From Siderastrea siderea (lineage: Eukaryota > Cnidaria > Anthozoa > Scleractinia > Rhizangiidae): DNA of 64,000 nucleotides. Location of the stretch: contig OZ034978.1 in NCBI GenBank assembly GCA_964030785.1, positions 12,389,953-12,453,952 on the forward strand, in the 5' to 3' direction. Positions 35,401 to 44,941 of the stretch are shown one piece after another; within the stretch, counting starts at the first letter, position 1, and every line of letters begins with the position of its first letter. The notes below the pieces were generated by a model. That model was given only the letters and a program-made list of their open reading frames with translations, was not told where the DNA came from and did no database searches. A program made the position numbers and the translations under genes.

Positions 35401-38368
35401 AGCTGGTCAATTGAGAGTTCGCATTATCCCATAGATGGAGAATAAATGAACATGAATATATGAAATTCATATATTTGAACTGCGAATAAAGATAGAATTA
35501 TATGTAGATCATCGCAGTGAAGGTGTTCCAACCTAAGCGGTTGAAAAAAAGAAACCTGAAAAAAAATTCGGGCTTGAACAGGAATCGAACCCATGACCTC
35601 TGCGATACCAGTGCAGCGCCCTAACCAACTGAGCTATCAAGCCAACTGGGAGCTGGTCAATTGAGAGTTCGTATTATCCTGCAGATGGAGAATAAATGAA
35701 CATGAATATATGAAATTCATATATTTGAACTGCGGATAAAGATAGAATGATATGTAGATCATTGCAGTGAAGGTGTTCCAACCTAACCGGTTGAAAAGGG
35801 GAAACCTGAAAAAATTCAGGCTTGAACGGGAATCGAACCCATGACCTCTGCAATACCGGTGCAGCGCCGTAACCAACTGAGCAGCACTGGTATCGCAGAG
35901 GTCATGGGTTCGATTCCCATTCAAGCCTGAATTTTTTCAGGTTTTTCTTTTCAACCGGTTAGGTTGGAACACCTTCACTGTGATGATCTACATATAATTC
36001 TATCTTTATTCGCAGTTCAAATATATGAATTTCATATATTCATGTTCATTTATTCTCCATCTATGGCATAATACGAACTGTCAATTGACCAGCTCCCAGT
36101 TGGCTTGATAGCTCAGTTAGTTAGGGCGCTGCACCGGTATCGCAGAGGTCATGGGATTGATTCCCGTTCAAGCCTGAAGTTTTTCAGGTTTCTTCTTTTC
36201 AACCACTTAGGTTGGAACACCTTCACTGCGATGATCTACATATAATTCTATCTTTATCCGCAGTTCAAATATATGAATTTCATAATTATATTCATGTTCA
36301 TTTATTCTCCATCTACGGGATAATACGAACTCTCAATTGACTAGGCTCAGTCTCCAGCCGTGAGTGTCTCAATGTGCCCGCGATTCTCGCCACCTTCACG
36401 GCTGGGCGCACGGGTTTGGTTGCATGTCCGTGACGTCATTACAATTTTAATAATTATGCAGACAATCCACACGTCGATTGCATAAATTTTATGAGTTTGT
36501 TTTTTGTTTCGTCTTGAGAAAAAGCGAAGTGTGAAAAGTATTTCCTGAAACGCCTCCTAAAAGTGTGAAATTTCAAAAGAAAGACAAAATCCCTCTAAAT
36601 TATGTCACGCATTCTGCCCCACAAATTTCAGGGGGCTTGTCTCTGATTGGTCAGTCTAAACAATGGCCAAACCCGTGCGCCCAGCCGTGAAAGTGGTGAG
36701 AATCACAGGTGCATCGAGACACTCACGGCTGGAGACTGAGCCTATCAATTGATCAGCTCCCAGTTGGCTTGATAGCTCAGTTGGTTAGGGCGCTGCACTG
36801 GTATCGCAGAGGTCATGGGTTCGATTCCCGTTCAAGCCTGAATTTTTTTTCAGGTTCCTTCTTTTCAACCGCTTAGGTTGGAACACCTTCACTGCGATGA
36901 TTACATATAATTCTATCTTTATCTGCAGTTCAAATATATGAATTTCATATATTCATGTTCATTTATTCTCCATCTGCAGGATAATACGAACTCTCAATTG
37001 ACCAGCTCCCAGTTGGCTTGATAGCTCAGTTGGTTAGGGCGCTGCACCGGTATTGCAGAGGTCATGGGTTCGATTCCCATTCAAGCCTGAATTTTTTTCA
37101 GGTTTCTTATTTTCAACCGCTTAGGTTGGAACACCTTCGCTGTGATGATCTACATATAATTCTGCCTTTTAATATGTTAGCCGCATCTCTGTTACATTAA
37201 TGCTGTGTTTGAAAAATGATCAATATAAGGCCGATTTGCTTAAAAATGCACAGAGGACCCTTATTCCACAAAAAATATCAATTTAAGCAGCTGATAACAA
37301 AACAACCTGAAGAAAATTTCTCGCCTGAAGTTTTTTTCAGGTTGTTCTTTTATCAGCTGCATAAGTTGATATTATTAACTGTGATGGTCATTATCATTTC
37401 ATAGTTTAGTACCACTTGCCTTTTTGACAAGTTTTAGTGAAGATACTTTCTTATCATTGCTTATTATGGCTCAAAGAGTAAAATAGTATATCAGCTCTTT
37501 TCATGTACATGCATGTAAACATTTCATTCAAGGGGAATCCTTCAATTTACCTTTTAGGTGATTTCTGATTATAAAAAGGAAAGGCGGGATGCCATAAAAG
37601 CTGATTCCCTGAAGTTGTTGCAAACAGGGCTTGTAAGTATTCATGTATTAATTTATTACTCGTTAATATATGTAACAGTAAGTTTTCTGAAAATTAGCTT
37701 TAGGATTACATGAAAAAAAGTTTTAACCATTGCCTCAAAAGCTCAATGCCAGCCTTTTAGTGTGTTGGATGCATGTCACAACACCATTTCTCTGCAGACA
37801 ATTCATCACAGTCAAAATACTCAGCATGTGACCATTTGCCTGACACTAGTAATAAACCAATCAACAGTTATTTGAAATTATGGTACTGGATTCAGGATAT
37901 CATTGGAATATTACAATAGGCTATGCAAAATTGAAACTTTGATCCCAGTAATAAAATCTATCTGTTATTAGTGAAAGTCATTCCTAAATAAATATACGAA
38001 TGTGCTGAATATCTTGAATGTAATTCAGTTTGGTGTGTACTAATTAATAACCATGTAGTGAATTCAGTGTGCAAGAAAATGCAGGTTTTGACAGGGTGTC
38101 TGTATTAAGCGGGTACTATATTTATTAATTAGTGTAGTGTCTGTGCTTATGGTTACTGTTAATCACATTTCTCTTCCAGGTTCAAAGAGACCAAGAAATT
38201 ATGATTGCCCTCCACTTTTCAAAAGAGAGACAGGTTTCCTCTGTCACATTAAAAAGACTGAAACCATTGTGCAAGGATCACTGCATTCCTTGCATGCCAG
38301 GGACACCTAAACAAGACCTACTGAGTTCCCTAGGACAGGTTCTGTTTGAGAAATGTAGTAAAATGTAA
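32474..38368 (+). CDS. Possible spliced gene fragment inside the transposon
   Basis: Three segments join in phase 0 with consensus splice sites. First is 32474-32497 (MVLVVIAE, donor gtaagc). Second is 37558-37632 (VISDYKKERRDAIKAD..., acceptor ttttag, donor gtaagt). Third is 38180-38368 (VQRDQEIMIALHFSKERQ..., acceptor ttccag, stop TAA). The third carries a cysteine cluster (CKDHCIPC) and is the most gene-like. The 5' segment is weak because an out-of-frame ATG precedes it. I recognise no family. It could be a captured host gene fragment, a decayed transposon gene, or chance. The tRNA-like array would sit in the long first intron. Confidence 0.3.
32786..33475. mobile_element. Foldback element rich in TTCGATTG motifs
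   Basis: Inverted ends gacgtgaccaatcgaac and gttcgattgttcacatcag bracket arms full of ATTCGATT/AATCGAA words (32790-32990 and 33310-33470). It interrupts a sequence whose other copy (33573-33640) reads continuously through atctttatgcttgg. Confidence 0.6.
33476..33690 (+). repeat. Short tandem duplication of ~135-bp unit
   Basis: Two copies of cttggtac(a/g)gtttgctagtga...agctgctgtac, followed by gtgaccacat, begin near 33477 and 33615. Confidence 0.6.
34182..34591. mobile_element. Foldback MITE with TTAA target duplication
   Basis: Ends GGACGGTGCCTCC and GGAGGCACCGTCC, flanked by TTAA at 34178-34181 and 34592-34595. Most of the interior is also palindromic (about 34260-34400 against 34440-34560). 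TTAA duplication points to a piggyBac or Kolobok type. Confidence 0.75.
35073..35145 (-). tRNA. tRNA-Thr(GGT)-like, array copy 1
   Basis: 73 nt folding as a cloverleaf with a nearly complete acceptor (GGCTTGA at the 5' end), D arm GCTC/GGGC and T loop. The box B region has one change (gattccc to gctccc sense). The anticodon reads GGT. A T run follows the 3' end. Confidence 0.55.
35321..35393 (-). tRNA. tRNA-Thr(GGT)-like, array copy 2
   Basis: Same cloverleaf, with a substitution in the acceptor 5' strand (GCCTTGA) that breaks one pair. A T run lies just past the 3' end. Confidence 0.55.
35571..35643 (-). tRNA. tRNA-Thr(GGT)-like, array copy 3
   Basis: Acceptor, D arm and anticodon arm (U33 present, anticodon GGT) are intact. 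One T-stem pair is altered (tgttc for cgttc/cattc). Confidence 0.55.
35819..35880 (-). tRNA. tRNA-Thr-like, truncated copy 4 at inversion centre
   Basis: The 3' part is intact, but the 5' acceptor strand and part of the D arm are missing where the array flips orientation. Confidence 0.5.
35884..35927 (+). tRNA. tRNA-Thr-like, truncated copy 5 at inversion centre
   Basis: Only the anticodon arm (loop CTGGTAT), variable loop, T arm with GGTTCGATTCCC, and 3' acceptor strand remain. Fused head to head with copy 4. Confidence 0.5.
36102..36174 (+). tRNA. tRNA-Thr(GGT)-like, array copy 6
   Basis: Acceptor GGCTTGA pairs with TCAAGCC. Box A is TAGCTCAGTTAG. The T loop is altered (GGATTGATTCCC), which weakens box B. 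Confidence 0.55.
36342..36744. mobile_element. MITE with ~9-bp target duplication (Mutator-like)
   Basis: Long terminal inverted repeats start TAGGCTCAGTCTCCAGCCGT at both ends. They are flanked by TCAATTGAC (36333-36341) and TCAATTGAT (36745-36753), 8 of 9 matching. Other units of the host array read tcaattgaccagctccc without interruption, so the insertion is clear. Confidence 0.8.
36766..36838 (+). tRNA. tRNA-Thr(GGT)-like, array copy 7, best preserved
   Basis: All seven acceptor pairs and all D-stem pairs form. The anticodon stem CTGCA/CGCAG has one A-C mismatch next to loop CTGGTAT (U33, anticodon GGT). Box A (TAGCTCAGTTGG) and box B (GGTTCGATTCCC) fit RNA polymerase III consensus. A run of eight T begins a few bases after the 3' end. 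Eukaryotes normally read ACC with an AGT anticodon, so a tRNA-derived repeat is likelier than a working tRNA-Thr. Confidence 0.65.
37015..37087 (+). tRNA. tRNA-Thr(GGT)-like, array copy 8
   Basis: Complete cloverleaf with anticodon-loop variant CCGGTAT (C33) and stem variant TGCAG. Box A and box B are intact and a T run follows the 3' end. Past about 37160 the unit sequence stops. Confidence 0.6.
37274..37374. ncRNA. Long near-perfect hairpin, ~38-bp arms
   Basis: The left arm AATATCAATTTAAGCAGCTG... and the right arm pair with about 4 mismatches in 38, around a loop of ~25 nt. The geometry suits a pre-miRNA-like hairpin, but a MITE relic is equally possible. No expression evidence is available. 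Confidence 0.3.
37558..37632 (+). CDS. Exon-like segment, phase 0
   Basis: 25 open codons (VISDYKKERRDAIKAD...) flanked by acceptor ttttag and strong donor gtaagt. A charged helical segment with no recognised domain. Confidence 0.4.
38180..38368 (+). CDS. Exon-like terminal segment with Cys cluster
   Basis: 62 open codons after acceptor ctcttccag, ending in TAA. Contains ALHFSKERQVSSVTLKRL and CKDHCIPCMPG. It joins in phase to the segment ending at 37632. Confidence 0.4.
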   Translation, partial: VQRDQEIMIALHFSKERQVSSVTLKRLKPLCKDHCIPCMPGTPKQDLLSSLGQVLFEKCSKM

Positions 38369-38956
38369 AAACAATGAAGAACTTATCACCTATGATAATC
38401 TCTTAACTGTTGATTTACCTACCGGTACTAATTTGTCATGTGCAATTGAACTTTGCTTACACGTAACGTATTTTCTTGGTTATAAAAACCAGGGTTCAAA
38501 TAAGATACAATTTAACAGCATTCATAAGTCGACCTCACGCAATGTACACATACATTTCTGTTGATGAGACTGATTCTTCTCCGATGGGTGTACTACTTTG
38601 GGTGCATAAACCATCACCGAATACCACTCCACAATGTACTGAGTACCAAATTCTAAAGTTGCAAATACTAAAACGAATGCTTTGTCCGTGAGCCCAAAGT
38701 TGTAAGCACTGGTCCACTTAGCCAGGAAAATGTGGTACAAGACAACAATTCGATCAAATCTAGTTCAATGAATTTTTCCTTTGTTTTGTGAAAGTTGATG
38801 CTGTAGAATATGATGTCGGCATCTACATAACAGATCTTAGAAATATACCAGAGTCAAATACATGTATCTTGACACTTTAAGACGGATTCAGCTCAGCATT
38901 CGAGCAATAAGTGCAAGAATTATTTACTAATACTCATAGCAAGGTACCATTTTGAA

Positions 38957-39105
38957 GTAATATATCAAACACGAGAAAGAGTGTTTCATCAGGATATCCA
39001 AACCCCGAGAAGTGGGTTGAAAAAACGAGGAGCAGCCGAGTTTTTTCGACCGACTTCGAGGTGTTTGGATACCTGATGAAACACTCTTTCGAGTTTTTGA
39101 TATGG
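38957..39105. mobile_element. Small MITE near right end of CACTA-like element
   Basis: Inverted arms atatcaaacacgagaaagag and its near-complement at 39060-39103 share tgtttcatcagg-(t)atccaaac. About 148 bp. Confidence 0.65.
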
Positions 39106-39429
39106 CTTCTCAAACCATTCATAATTATTGGAGGACCATTGGGTTGCATCATCACTGATTTATGCTTTTCACCTGACAACGTTTTTTCAATTGGGTGTAG
39201 ATAACAAATTGTAAGAATGATTAATACAAATGTGTAGTATCTTTTAAAATAACTTAATTGGTCAAAAACAACAATTATTACCATTTGAATCGAAACACAA
39301 GGATATTTATACATTTAACAAACCTATTATATTGATGTGAAAATATTTTGAAAGCACGTAGTTCAAATTATAATTTTTATTGAATTGGGCAGAATGAAAC
39401 AATAAAGTTTTTATGTATTTTTATTACAC

Positions 39430-40480
39430 ATTTTTATTTACTGAGGACTGTATAAGTTATTTACAGGATCTTGACACCCCTCCCTTTTAATTTCAATTTA
39501 CGTGGTATTTACAGGATCTCGACAGCCCCTCTTTTTCAATTTACATGATATTTACAGGATATCGACAGCCCCCCTTGTTCAATTTACGTGGTATTTACAG
39601 GATCTGGGCAGCCTCTCTTTATTAGTTTACGCGGTATTTACAGGATCTCGACAGCCCCCCTTTTTCGATTTACATGATATTTACAGGATATCGACAGCCC
39701 CCCTTGTTCAATTTACGTGGTATTTACAGGATCTGGGCAGCCTCCCTTTATTAGTTTACTCGGTATTTACAGGATCTCGACAGCCCCCCTTTTTCGATTT
39801 ACATGATATTTACAGGATATCAACAGCCCCCCTTTTTCAATTTACATGATATTTACAGGATATCGACAGCCCCCCTTTTTCGATTTACATGATATTTACA
39901 GGATATCAACAGCCCCCCTTTTTCAATTTCCATGATATTTACAGGGTCTTGACAGCCCCCCTTTTTCGATTTACATGATATTTACAGGATATCAACAGCC
40001 TCCCTTTTTCAATTTACATGATATTTACAGGACATCGACAGCCCCCCTTTTTCGATTTACATGATATTTACAGGATATCAACAGCCCTCCTTTTTCAATT
40101 TACATGATATTTACAGGGTCTTGACAGCCCCCCTTTTTCGATTTACATGATATTTACAGGATATCAACAGCCCCCTTTTTCAATTTACATGATTTTTACA
40201 GGGTCTTGACAGCCCCCCTTTTTCGATTTACATGACATTTACAGGATATCAGCCCCCCTTTTTCAATTTACATGATATTTACAGGGTCTTGACAGCCCCC
40301 CTTTTTCGATTTACATGATATTTACAGGATATCAACAGCCCCCCTTTTTCAATTTACATGATATTTACAGGGTCTTGACAGCCCCCCTTTTTCGATTTAC
40401 ATGATATTTACAGGGTCTCGACAGCCCCCTTTTTCAATTTACATGGTATTTACAATGCCATTTACAGGATCTTGGCAGCC
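39430..40480. repeat. 43-bp minisatellite, right subterminal region
   Basis: About two dozen copies of a ~43-bp unit: atttacatgatatttacagg, atatc(a/g)acagc, a C-run, tttttc. Single-base variants alternate (caacagc/cgacagc; ggatatc/gggtctt), suggesting a higher-order unit of about 86-130 bp. It grades into looser ATTTAC repeats up to 40744. Frames read through it are repeat translations, not genes. Confidence 0.85.
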
Positions 40481-40743
40481 ACCCTTTTTCAATTTACATG
40501 GTCTTTACAGGATCTCGGCAGGCTCCCTCTTATAAATTTACATGTTATTTACATGATCTGTGTTGTTTTGCCTTACAACATTTACAGTATCTTTCTTTAT
40601 ATTTACATGTTTCAATGCCGAAATTTACATGATATTTACAGTATCTTTTCAGAACATGTAAAAGTCCAAAAATCATGTAAATTAACCTTTTACAGTATCT
40701 TTTTACCCTTTTACATGTTATTTACATGTTATTTACATAGTAT

Positions 40744-40766
40744 GTAAATTTTCAACTTTTCCAGTG
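40744..40766 (-). repeat. Right terminal inverted repeat of CACTA-like element
   Basis: Ends ...CAACTTTTCCAGTG and is followed by AAG and then gtaaattggcc, which continues the host sequence seen uninterrupted at about 15.92 kb. Confidence 0.85.
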
Positions 40767-40933
40767 AAGGTAAATTGGCCATAATTAGCCTCCTTAATTT
40801 CCTTGTCAGCTTTGTTGATAAACTGGGCCAAATTACTGCCTGGCCTTACTTAAGGGCCTCTAAGTACAACCTAAGCGCGTTTGAGGAAGTACCGACTTGA
40901 ACCTTACTTGGTGGTCATGGACACGGGCCGAGT

Positions 40934-41145
40934 TTAACCCTTTAAGCCCCAGTATCAACATGGATGTTCTCGTCACTCTCCTCCATATATTTCTTATGGT
41001 ACTAGTTGGGAGAATTTGCTTTTTTAAAAAAACCTTTTGACTTTGGTGATCATTTCCTTTATTCTCGTGACCTGTATGTCTGATCAACTAGTGTTATCGT
41101 AAGGAGAAATTAGATGCTTGTCACTATTGGGGTTTAAAGGGTTAA
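40934..41145. mobile_element. MITE with TTAA ends
   Basis: TTAA-CCCTTTAAGCCCCAGTA at the left and TATTGGGGTTTAAAGGGTTAA at the right. The core cttgtcactattggggttta recurs in diverged form at about 6180 and 27630, so this is a multi-copy family. Confidence 0.7.
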
Positions 41146-41493
41146 AGGAGGCCAAGTACGCCGCCAAGTATGATGTTCATATGCATCACTCTTGAGGTTG
41201 CACCTGACCACTTGGAAAGGAGAATTGTCAAGCCAAATGAAAGCAATGTACAGCGTAGCGAAATGTGATTAACATTTCTAACTAGTAACGTACTTTGTTT
41301 TCAAGCGTGACGCCAGATTTTTCAAAGTGTTAGTTGGGATTTTCAGGTACGCTTACTTGAAGTATATTTACCTCGTACTAGCAAACCAAATGCAAATGAA
41401 AGATTAAGCTGCATGAAAACCCCTGGTAGCCATCAGCCATGGACGCAACTGGAGCATTAGCAAAAAGAAAGCCTGAAAAAAGAATTCTGGCAA

Positions 41494-41633
41494 GCTTGAT
41501 CAGGATTCGAACTCATGACCCTGCGTTACAGGTGTGGTGCTCTGCCAACTGAGCTACCAGCTGGCTTGCTAGCTCACAGGTAGAACACTGCAACGGTTAA
41601 CAATGAATCGTGGGTTCGAATCCTGTACAAGCA
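41494..41633. tRNA. Head-to-head pair of degenerate tRNA-like sequences
   Basis: The minus-strand copy at 41494-41563 has box A TAGCTCAGTTGG, box B GAGTTCGAATCC and anticodon TGT. It abuts a plus-strand copy at 41563-41633 (box B GGGTTCGAATCC, box A weakened). Both are followed by a T run. The divergent arrangement repeats what is seen at 35880. Confidence 0.5.
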
Positions 41634-41803
41634 TGAATTTTTTAGGCTTTTTTTGTGCAACTCCTTGAGTTGCGCTTGTGACAGCGAGGGCCTGCGAATG
41701 GAATTCATCTGCAGTTCACGTATATGGTATTTCATATATTTCTCTTCATCTATTTATCTCCAACGTGTATCATTCGGAAAGCACATAATGACTAGCTTCC
41801 AGT

Positions 41804-41877
41804 CTGTATGCTAGCTCAGTTGGCAGAGCCTGAGACTGCATATCCCAGGTCATAGGTTAGAATCCCATTCGATTCAG
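41804..41877 (+). tRNA. Degenerate tRNA-like sequence
   Basis: Box A TAGCTCAGTTGGCAGAGCC. The anticodon loop CTGCATA could read GCA (Cys). Box B is damaged (GGTTAGAATCCC). Likely a tRNA-derived repeat. Confidence 0.4.
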
Positions 41878-42104
41878 CACATTTTTCCAGGCTTTCTTTT
41901 CGCAGTTGCTCAAAGTTGCATGCAAAACTGCGTCTTTCATGTGTTATTTTTCAGTGGCTCGGTTTTCTTTGTTCTTTTCAGGTGCATATACCACATATAT
42001 ACCCCCCTCGCTCAAGGTAATTAATTCTTACTATAGATAAAGGTTGAAAAAGAAGTACGCGTACTGTATTTAATGCAAAGCGGATTTAAACATTGTTTTT
42101 GGCG

Positions 42105-42387
42105 CAAATAAAATCACAACACTCAGTCGGCATGGGAACCTTGAAAAGTAATTAAACAAATTCACAATTTGTAATTAGGTCGCATGGGAGCAAAAAACAA
42201 TGTCCAAAACAATAGAATTTCAATGAGGGCCGGGTAGGCGCGTAAAATTGTACGCGATAGCCAATCAAGAGGTTGCAAACGACTTGGGGATTGAACAAGC
42301 TGAACAAGGTTGACCGACCCAAAGATCAATCAACCACTGTCGGTTGACTTCAAGAAGATCAAGATCTATCAAGAACTACAACGAAAG
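42105..42387 (+). promoter_or_regulatory. Probable CA-B promoter and untranslated first exon
   Basis: This is the counterpart of 16095-16371. The block ends acgaaag before donor gtaaat (42388). Splicing to the acceptor before 44942 would remove a 2.55-kb 5' UTR intron. The CA-A version of that intron is longer mainly because of an insertion at about 17.8-19.5 kb. Confidence 0.5.
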
Positions 42388-43199
42388 GTAAATGTTTGCG
42401 TTCATTTATCTATATCTTCGTTATTTTTTGCCTTCCAATGAAGCACTAGACAGTGTAGTTTTACAACCATGACTTAAAATTCCTCGTTAATGTAGAGTTA
42501 ATTTTATGATTTTTAAGTGTTAGAAGGTGTGTTATGTTTGGCCCTGTATATTTCTTTCGTAACACGATAATTTAATAGTGTCTGTCCGGTTGACGAAGGT
42601 TTAATTTTTTGATGGCGAAAGGCCCTTTCTCCAATATCGTATTTTAAGAAGTTTCCTGCCAGTTTCAAGCTTGTGATTGTCTCGTCAGAAAATTTCAAGT
42701 GTCGAGAGGTTCGCGTTTTTGCCTTGATCGGACCGTTACTGGCCGGTAGATAAGATTCTTATATCTAACGGGTAAAATTTATCCTAACTACGGATAATGT
42801 TGCCTGATTACCAAGGGCCAAGCTTGATCTACGGCGGAATGATTTGGCAATAAACTTGACAAAACCACGATTCTCCACAGGGAATATATGCTAAAATTGC
42901 AGTTCGATTGTCAAAACTAAGTGCACACGATAAATTACACAAATAACTTGGTCAGTTACATAAGCCGAAAGGTAATCTTTCAGATAAGCTCGAATGCAGT
43001 ATAACTCTTTTCTGACCTTGCGAGTGTTCTAGTTTTGCAGTCTCCTGTGATGACAGAGTGGATCGCTCCCATTCGCGAGACTTTCGTGAACCCGTCGCAA
43101 ACATATTTTGTGGTACGTAAAAATATCGCTGAAATGTACATCATCAACACTGAAACTGAGATTGAAACTCCTTTATATCTAAACGGCCAAGTCAATACG

Positions 43200-44940
43200 T
43201 AAAATCTCTGCCTGAGTTAACGCCTAACGTTAATACTATGTGACCGGCGGTACAGCATTTAAGTCCGAGGTGTTGCCTGTAGTATATAGCAGGTTGGACA
43301 GCTTGCTGTTGCGAGGTTTCGTCTTCGATCAAACTGAAGTGGGACTGTTCATATTTCGAGAAAGAACGAGTCAGAAGATATGGAAAAATTTGTGAAAAAT
43401 TGGGACTCGTACGTGGTCATCGAAATTAAGAAAACAAATTCAATATACATTTTTATGTAAATCAAGGTTATAAGTCGGACAATGCTGTCAAGTGAGCTTT
43501 CTATGTTCTTAAAACTCTTTTTGACATGTTAAAGTCTAAAGCTAGTTTTATCAAACAGTTTATAAGGTATCGACACAAAGGTGCTCGGTCAACAACACCG
43601 AGTTTTATCCCGTCAGAGGTCAGGCTCAATCATAGAAAACAGAACTGAAAACTGAGAAGAAAAATACAATACTGCTCCTCAATGTCTGTTACAAGCAAAG
43701 CAAACAAAAGATCAAGACAAAAACAATAACACAGAAATCAAGGTGCTGTTGCTAAGGAGACATAACAGGGCAACCAAATTCAATGGATAAACATTTTACT
43801 AGTAATAAAGGTTACTGATTACAGTGCTTTGTAAAACTGATTACAATGCTTTGTAAAAATTGCCTCTAACAGCGCCGGCATAGCATGGCGGGTTGTTCCC
43901 TCGAAGAGGCCAGGTTTGAGCGGCAAAGAGCGGCGAAGGCGCCATGGGAATTGTGAATTTTTTCACATACCGCCATCTACACAGAATTTTTTCAAACCTG
44001 ATCAGTCTTGAAAGGCAAAAAATATTGAAATTTACCGAAGGAAGTTTAAACTATTAAAGTCGGTAATTTAAAGGTGCGGCAAATAAAGAGAGATTGGAGA
44101 TTGAGAAATGAAGTCCATGCTGTGATGAAGAATTTCAGACCAACCGCTTCTTTTTCCTAAACGTAGTTTCCTAATTAAGTTTCGAAAGTTATACGCGTTA
44201 ACTTTGGTTTTTCTTTGAAAAAAACTCTATCTACTTTCTTAACCGATCAACGTAAAACACAAACCAGTTGCTTCTTACTTTCTTTACTAAACGCATTTTC
44301 CCGCTTTACATTATTTGCTTTGAGTCAGTAACTGGCCCAGTTATGTTATTAAAACCAAGTAATTATAACTTCTGTCGTAAGCGAAATCTCCTCAAAATTC
44401 AAGAGGAAGTCAGATATCGAGTGGTTCCCTCAAAGGGGAACCAATCGTGATTAATTTCTAGAGATTTTTCAAGACAAGAGAACAACTTGAAAAAAAATGG
44501 CCCAACTCTTAGGCTATAAAACGGTGTTCCTCCTAGGGGATTAACGGCAAAGACACGACAATCACGTAAATCAGCGTAATTTTATTATCTTCTGCGATAG
44601 TTTTCTATGTTTAACGTGTATGTATGTACAAGTAGTATCTCTCGTTGAGCCAAAAATCACCCAAATCAACTGTGGCCAATAACACTAGCCCTGAAGAAAT
44701 GAACCGACGAAAACTCGACTGGATCAAAACTATATAATATAAGTAGCCGCGCAAAGCGCGGGAAGCATGCAACGGTGTAAAGCGCGGGAAACTATCAAAA
44801 GCCAAGTCACGAGCCTTGATCCCGTTTTCCTCAGCAGAAAAACATTTCACTGCTGACAGTTCTATCCCGAGCGGGTAAAAAAAAATGTCATCTTCAGAGT
44901 GACCCCTTTAACAATTTCATGATTTCTTGTGTTTCTTTCA
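43200..44940. other. Rest of CA-B 5' UTR intron
   Basis: Aligns in part with 17700-20680 (for example ggtgctcggtcaacaaca and the ttcatgatttct acceptor tract). No separate gene seen. Confidence 0.45.
44640..44820. repeat. Dispersed repeat, GCGCGGGAAACT motif
   Basis: agcgcgggaagcatgcaacg...agcgcgggaaact is the complement of sequence at 29835-29890 (agtttcccgcgcc...attgcatgtttcccgcgcc). A two-copy dispersed repeat; E2F-like GCGGGAAA words are included. Confidence 0.5.
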
Positions 44941-44941
44941 G

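Larger units (their letters stand above)
34970..37160. repeat. Inverted array of ~249-bp tRNA-like units
   Basis: Four units run on the minus strand (to about 35880) and four on the plus strand (from about 35884). Each has a 73-nt tRNA-like sequence, a short hairpin with a T run, an AACC-(N)-TTAGGTTGGAACACCTTC block, and the palindrome atatatgaatttcatatat. Unit spacing measured from the tRNA-like parts is 247-252 bp once the 403-bp insertion at 36342 is removed. At the centre two tRNA-like copies are truncated head to head. Confidence 0.88.
30497..40766. mobile_element. CACTA/EnSpm-like DNA transposon, 10.27 kb, with nested insertions
   Basis: The left end 30497-30519 (CACTGGAAAAGTTGAAAA...) and the right end 40744-40766 are perfect 23-bp inverted repeats. 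The flanking AAG at 30494-30496 and 40767-40769 is a 3-bp target duplication. The related empty sequence gataaggtaaattgg at about 15.92 kb shows the site before insertion. CACTG termini, 3-bp duplications and repetitive subterminal motifs are the diagnostic set for CACTA/EnSpm elements. GTAAAT-type motifs crowd the left end (about 30.5-31.05 kb) and their complements crowd the right end (39.4-40.76 kb). I see no long transposase frame, so it is probably non-autonomous or decayed. It separates the two CA units. Confidence 0.8.

Noticed and set aside
35637..35924. 95-aa minus-strand frame
   Set aside because: It translates tRNA-like repeat units.
36766..36838. A working tRNA-Thr gene
   Set aside because: The GGT anticodon, mismatch beside the loop, T at the discriminator position and tandem repeat context favour a tRNA-derived repeat; kept only as tRNA-like.
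34970..37160. CRISPR-like array
   Set aside because: The repeats are 249 bp, near-identical throughout without unique spacers, and the genome is eukaryotic.
39502..39849. 115-aa frame
   Set aside because: It lies wholly in the 43-bp minisatellite.
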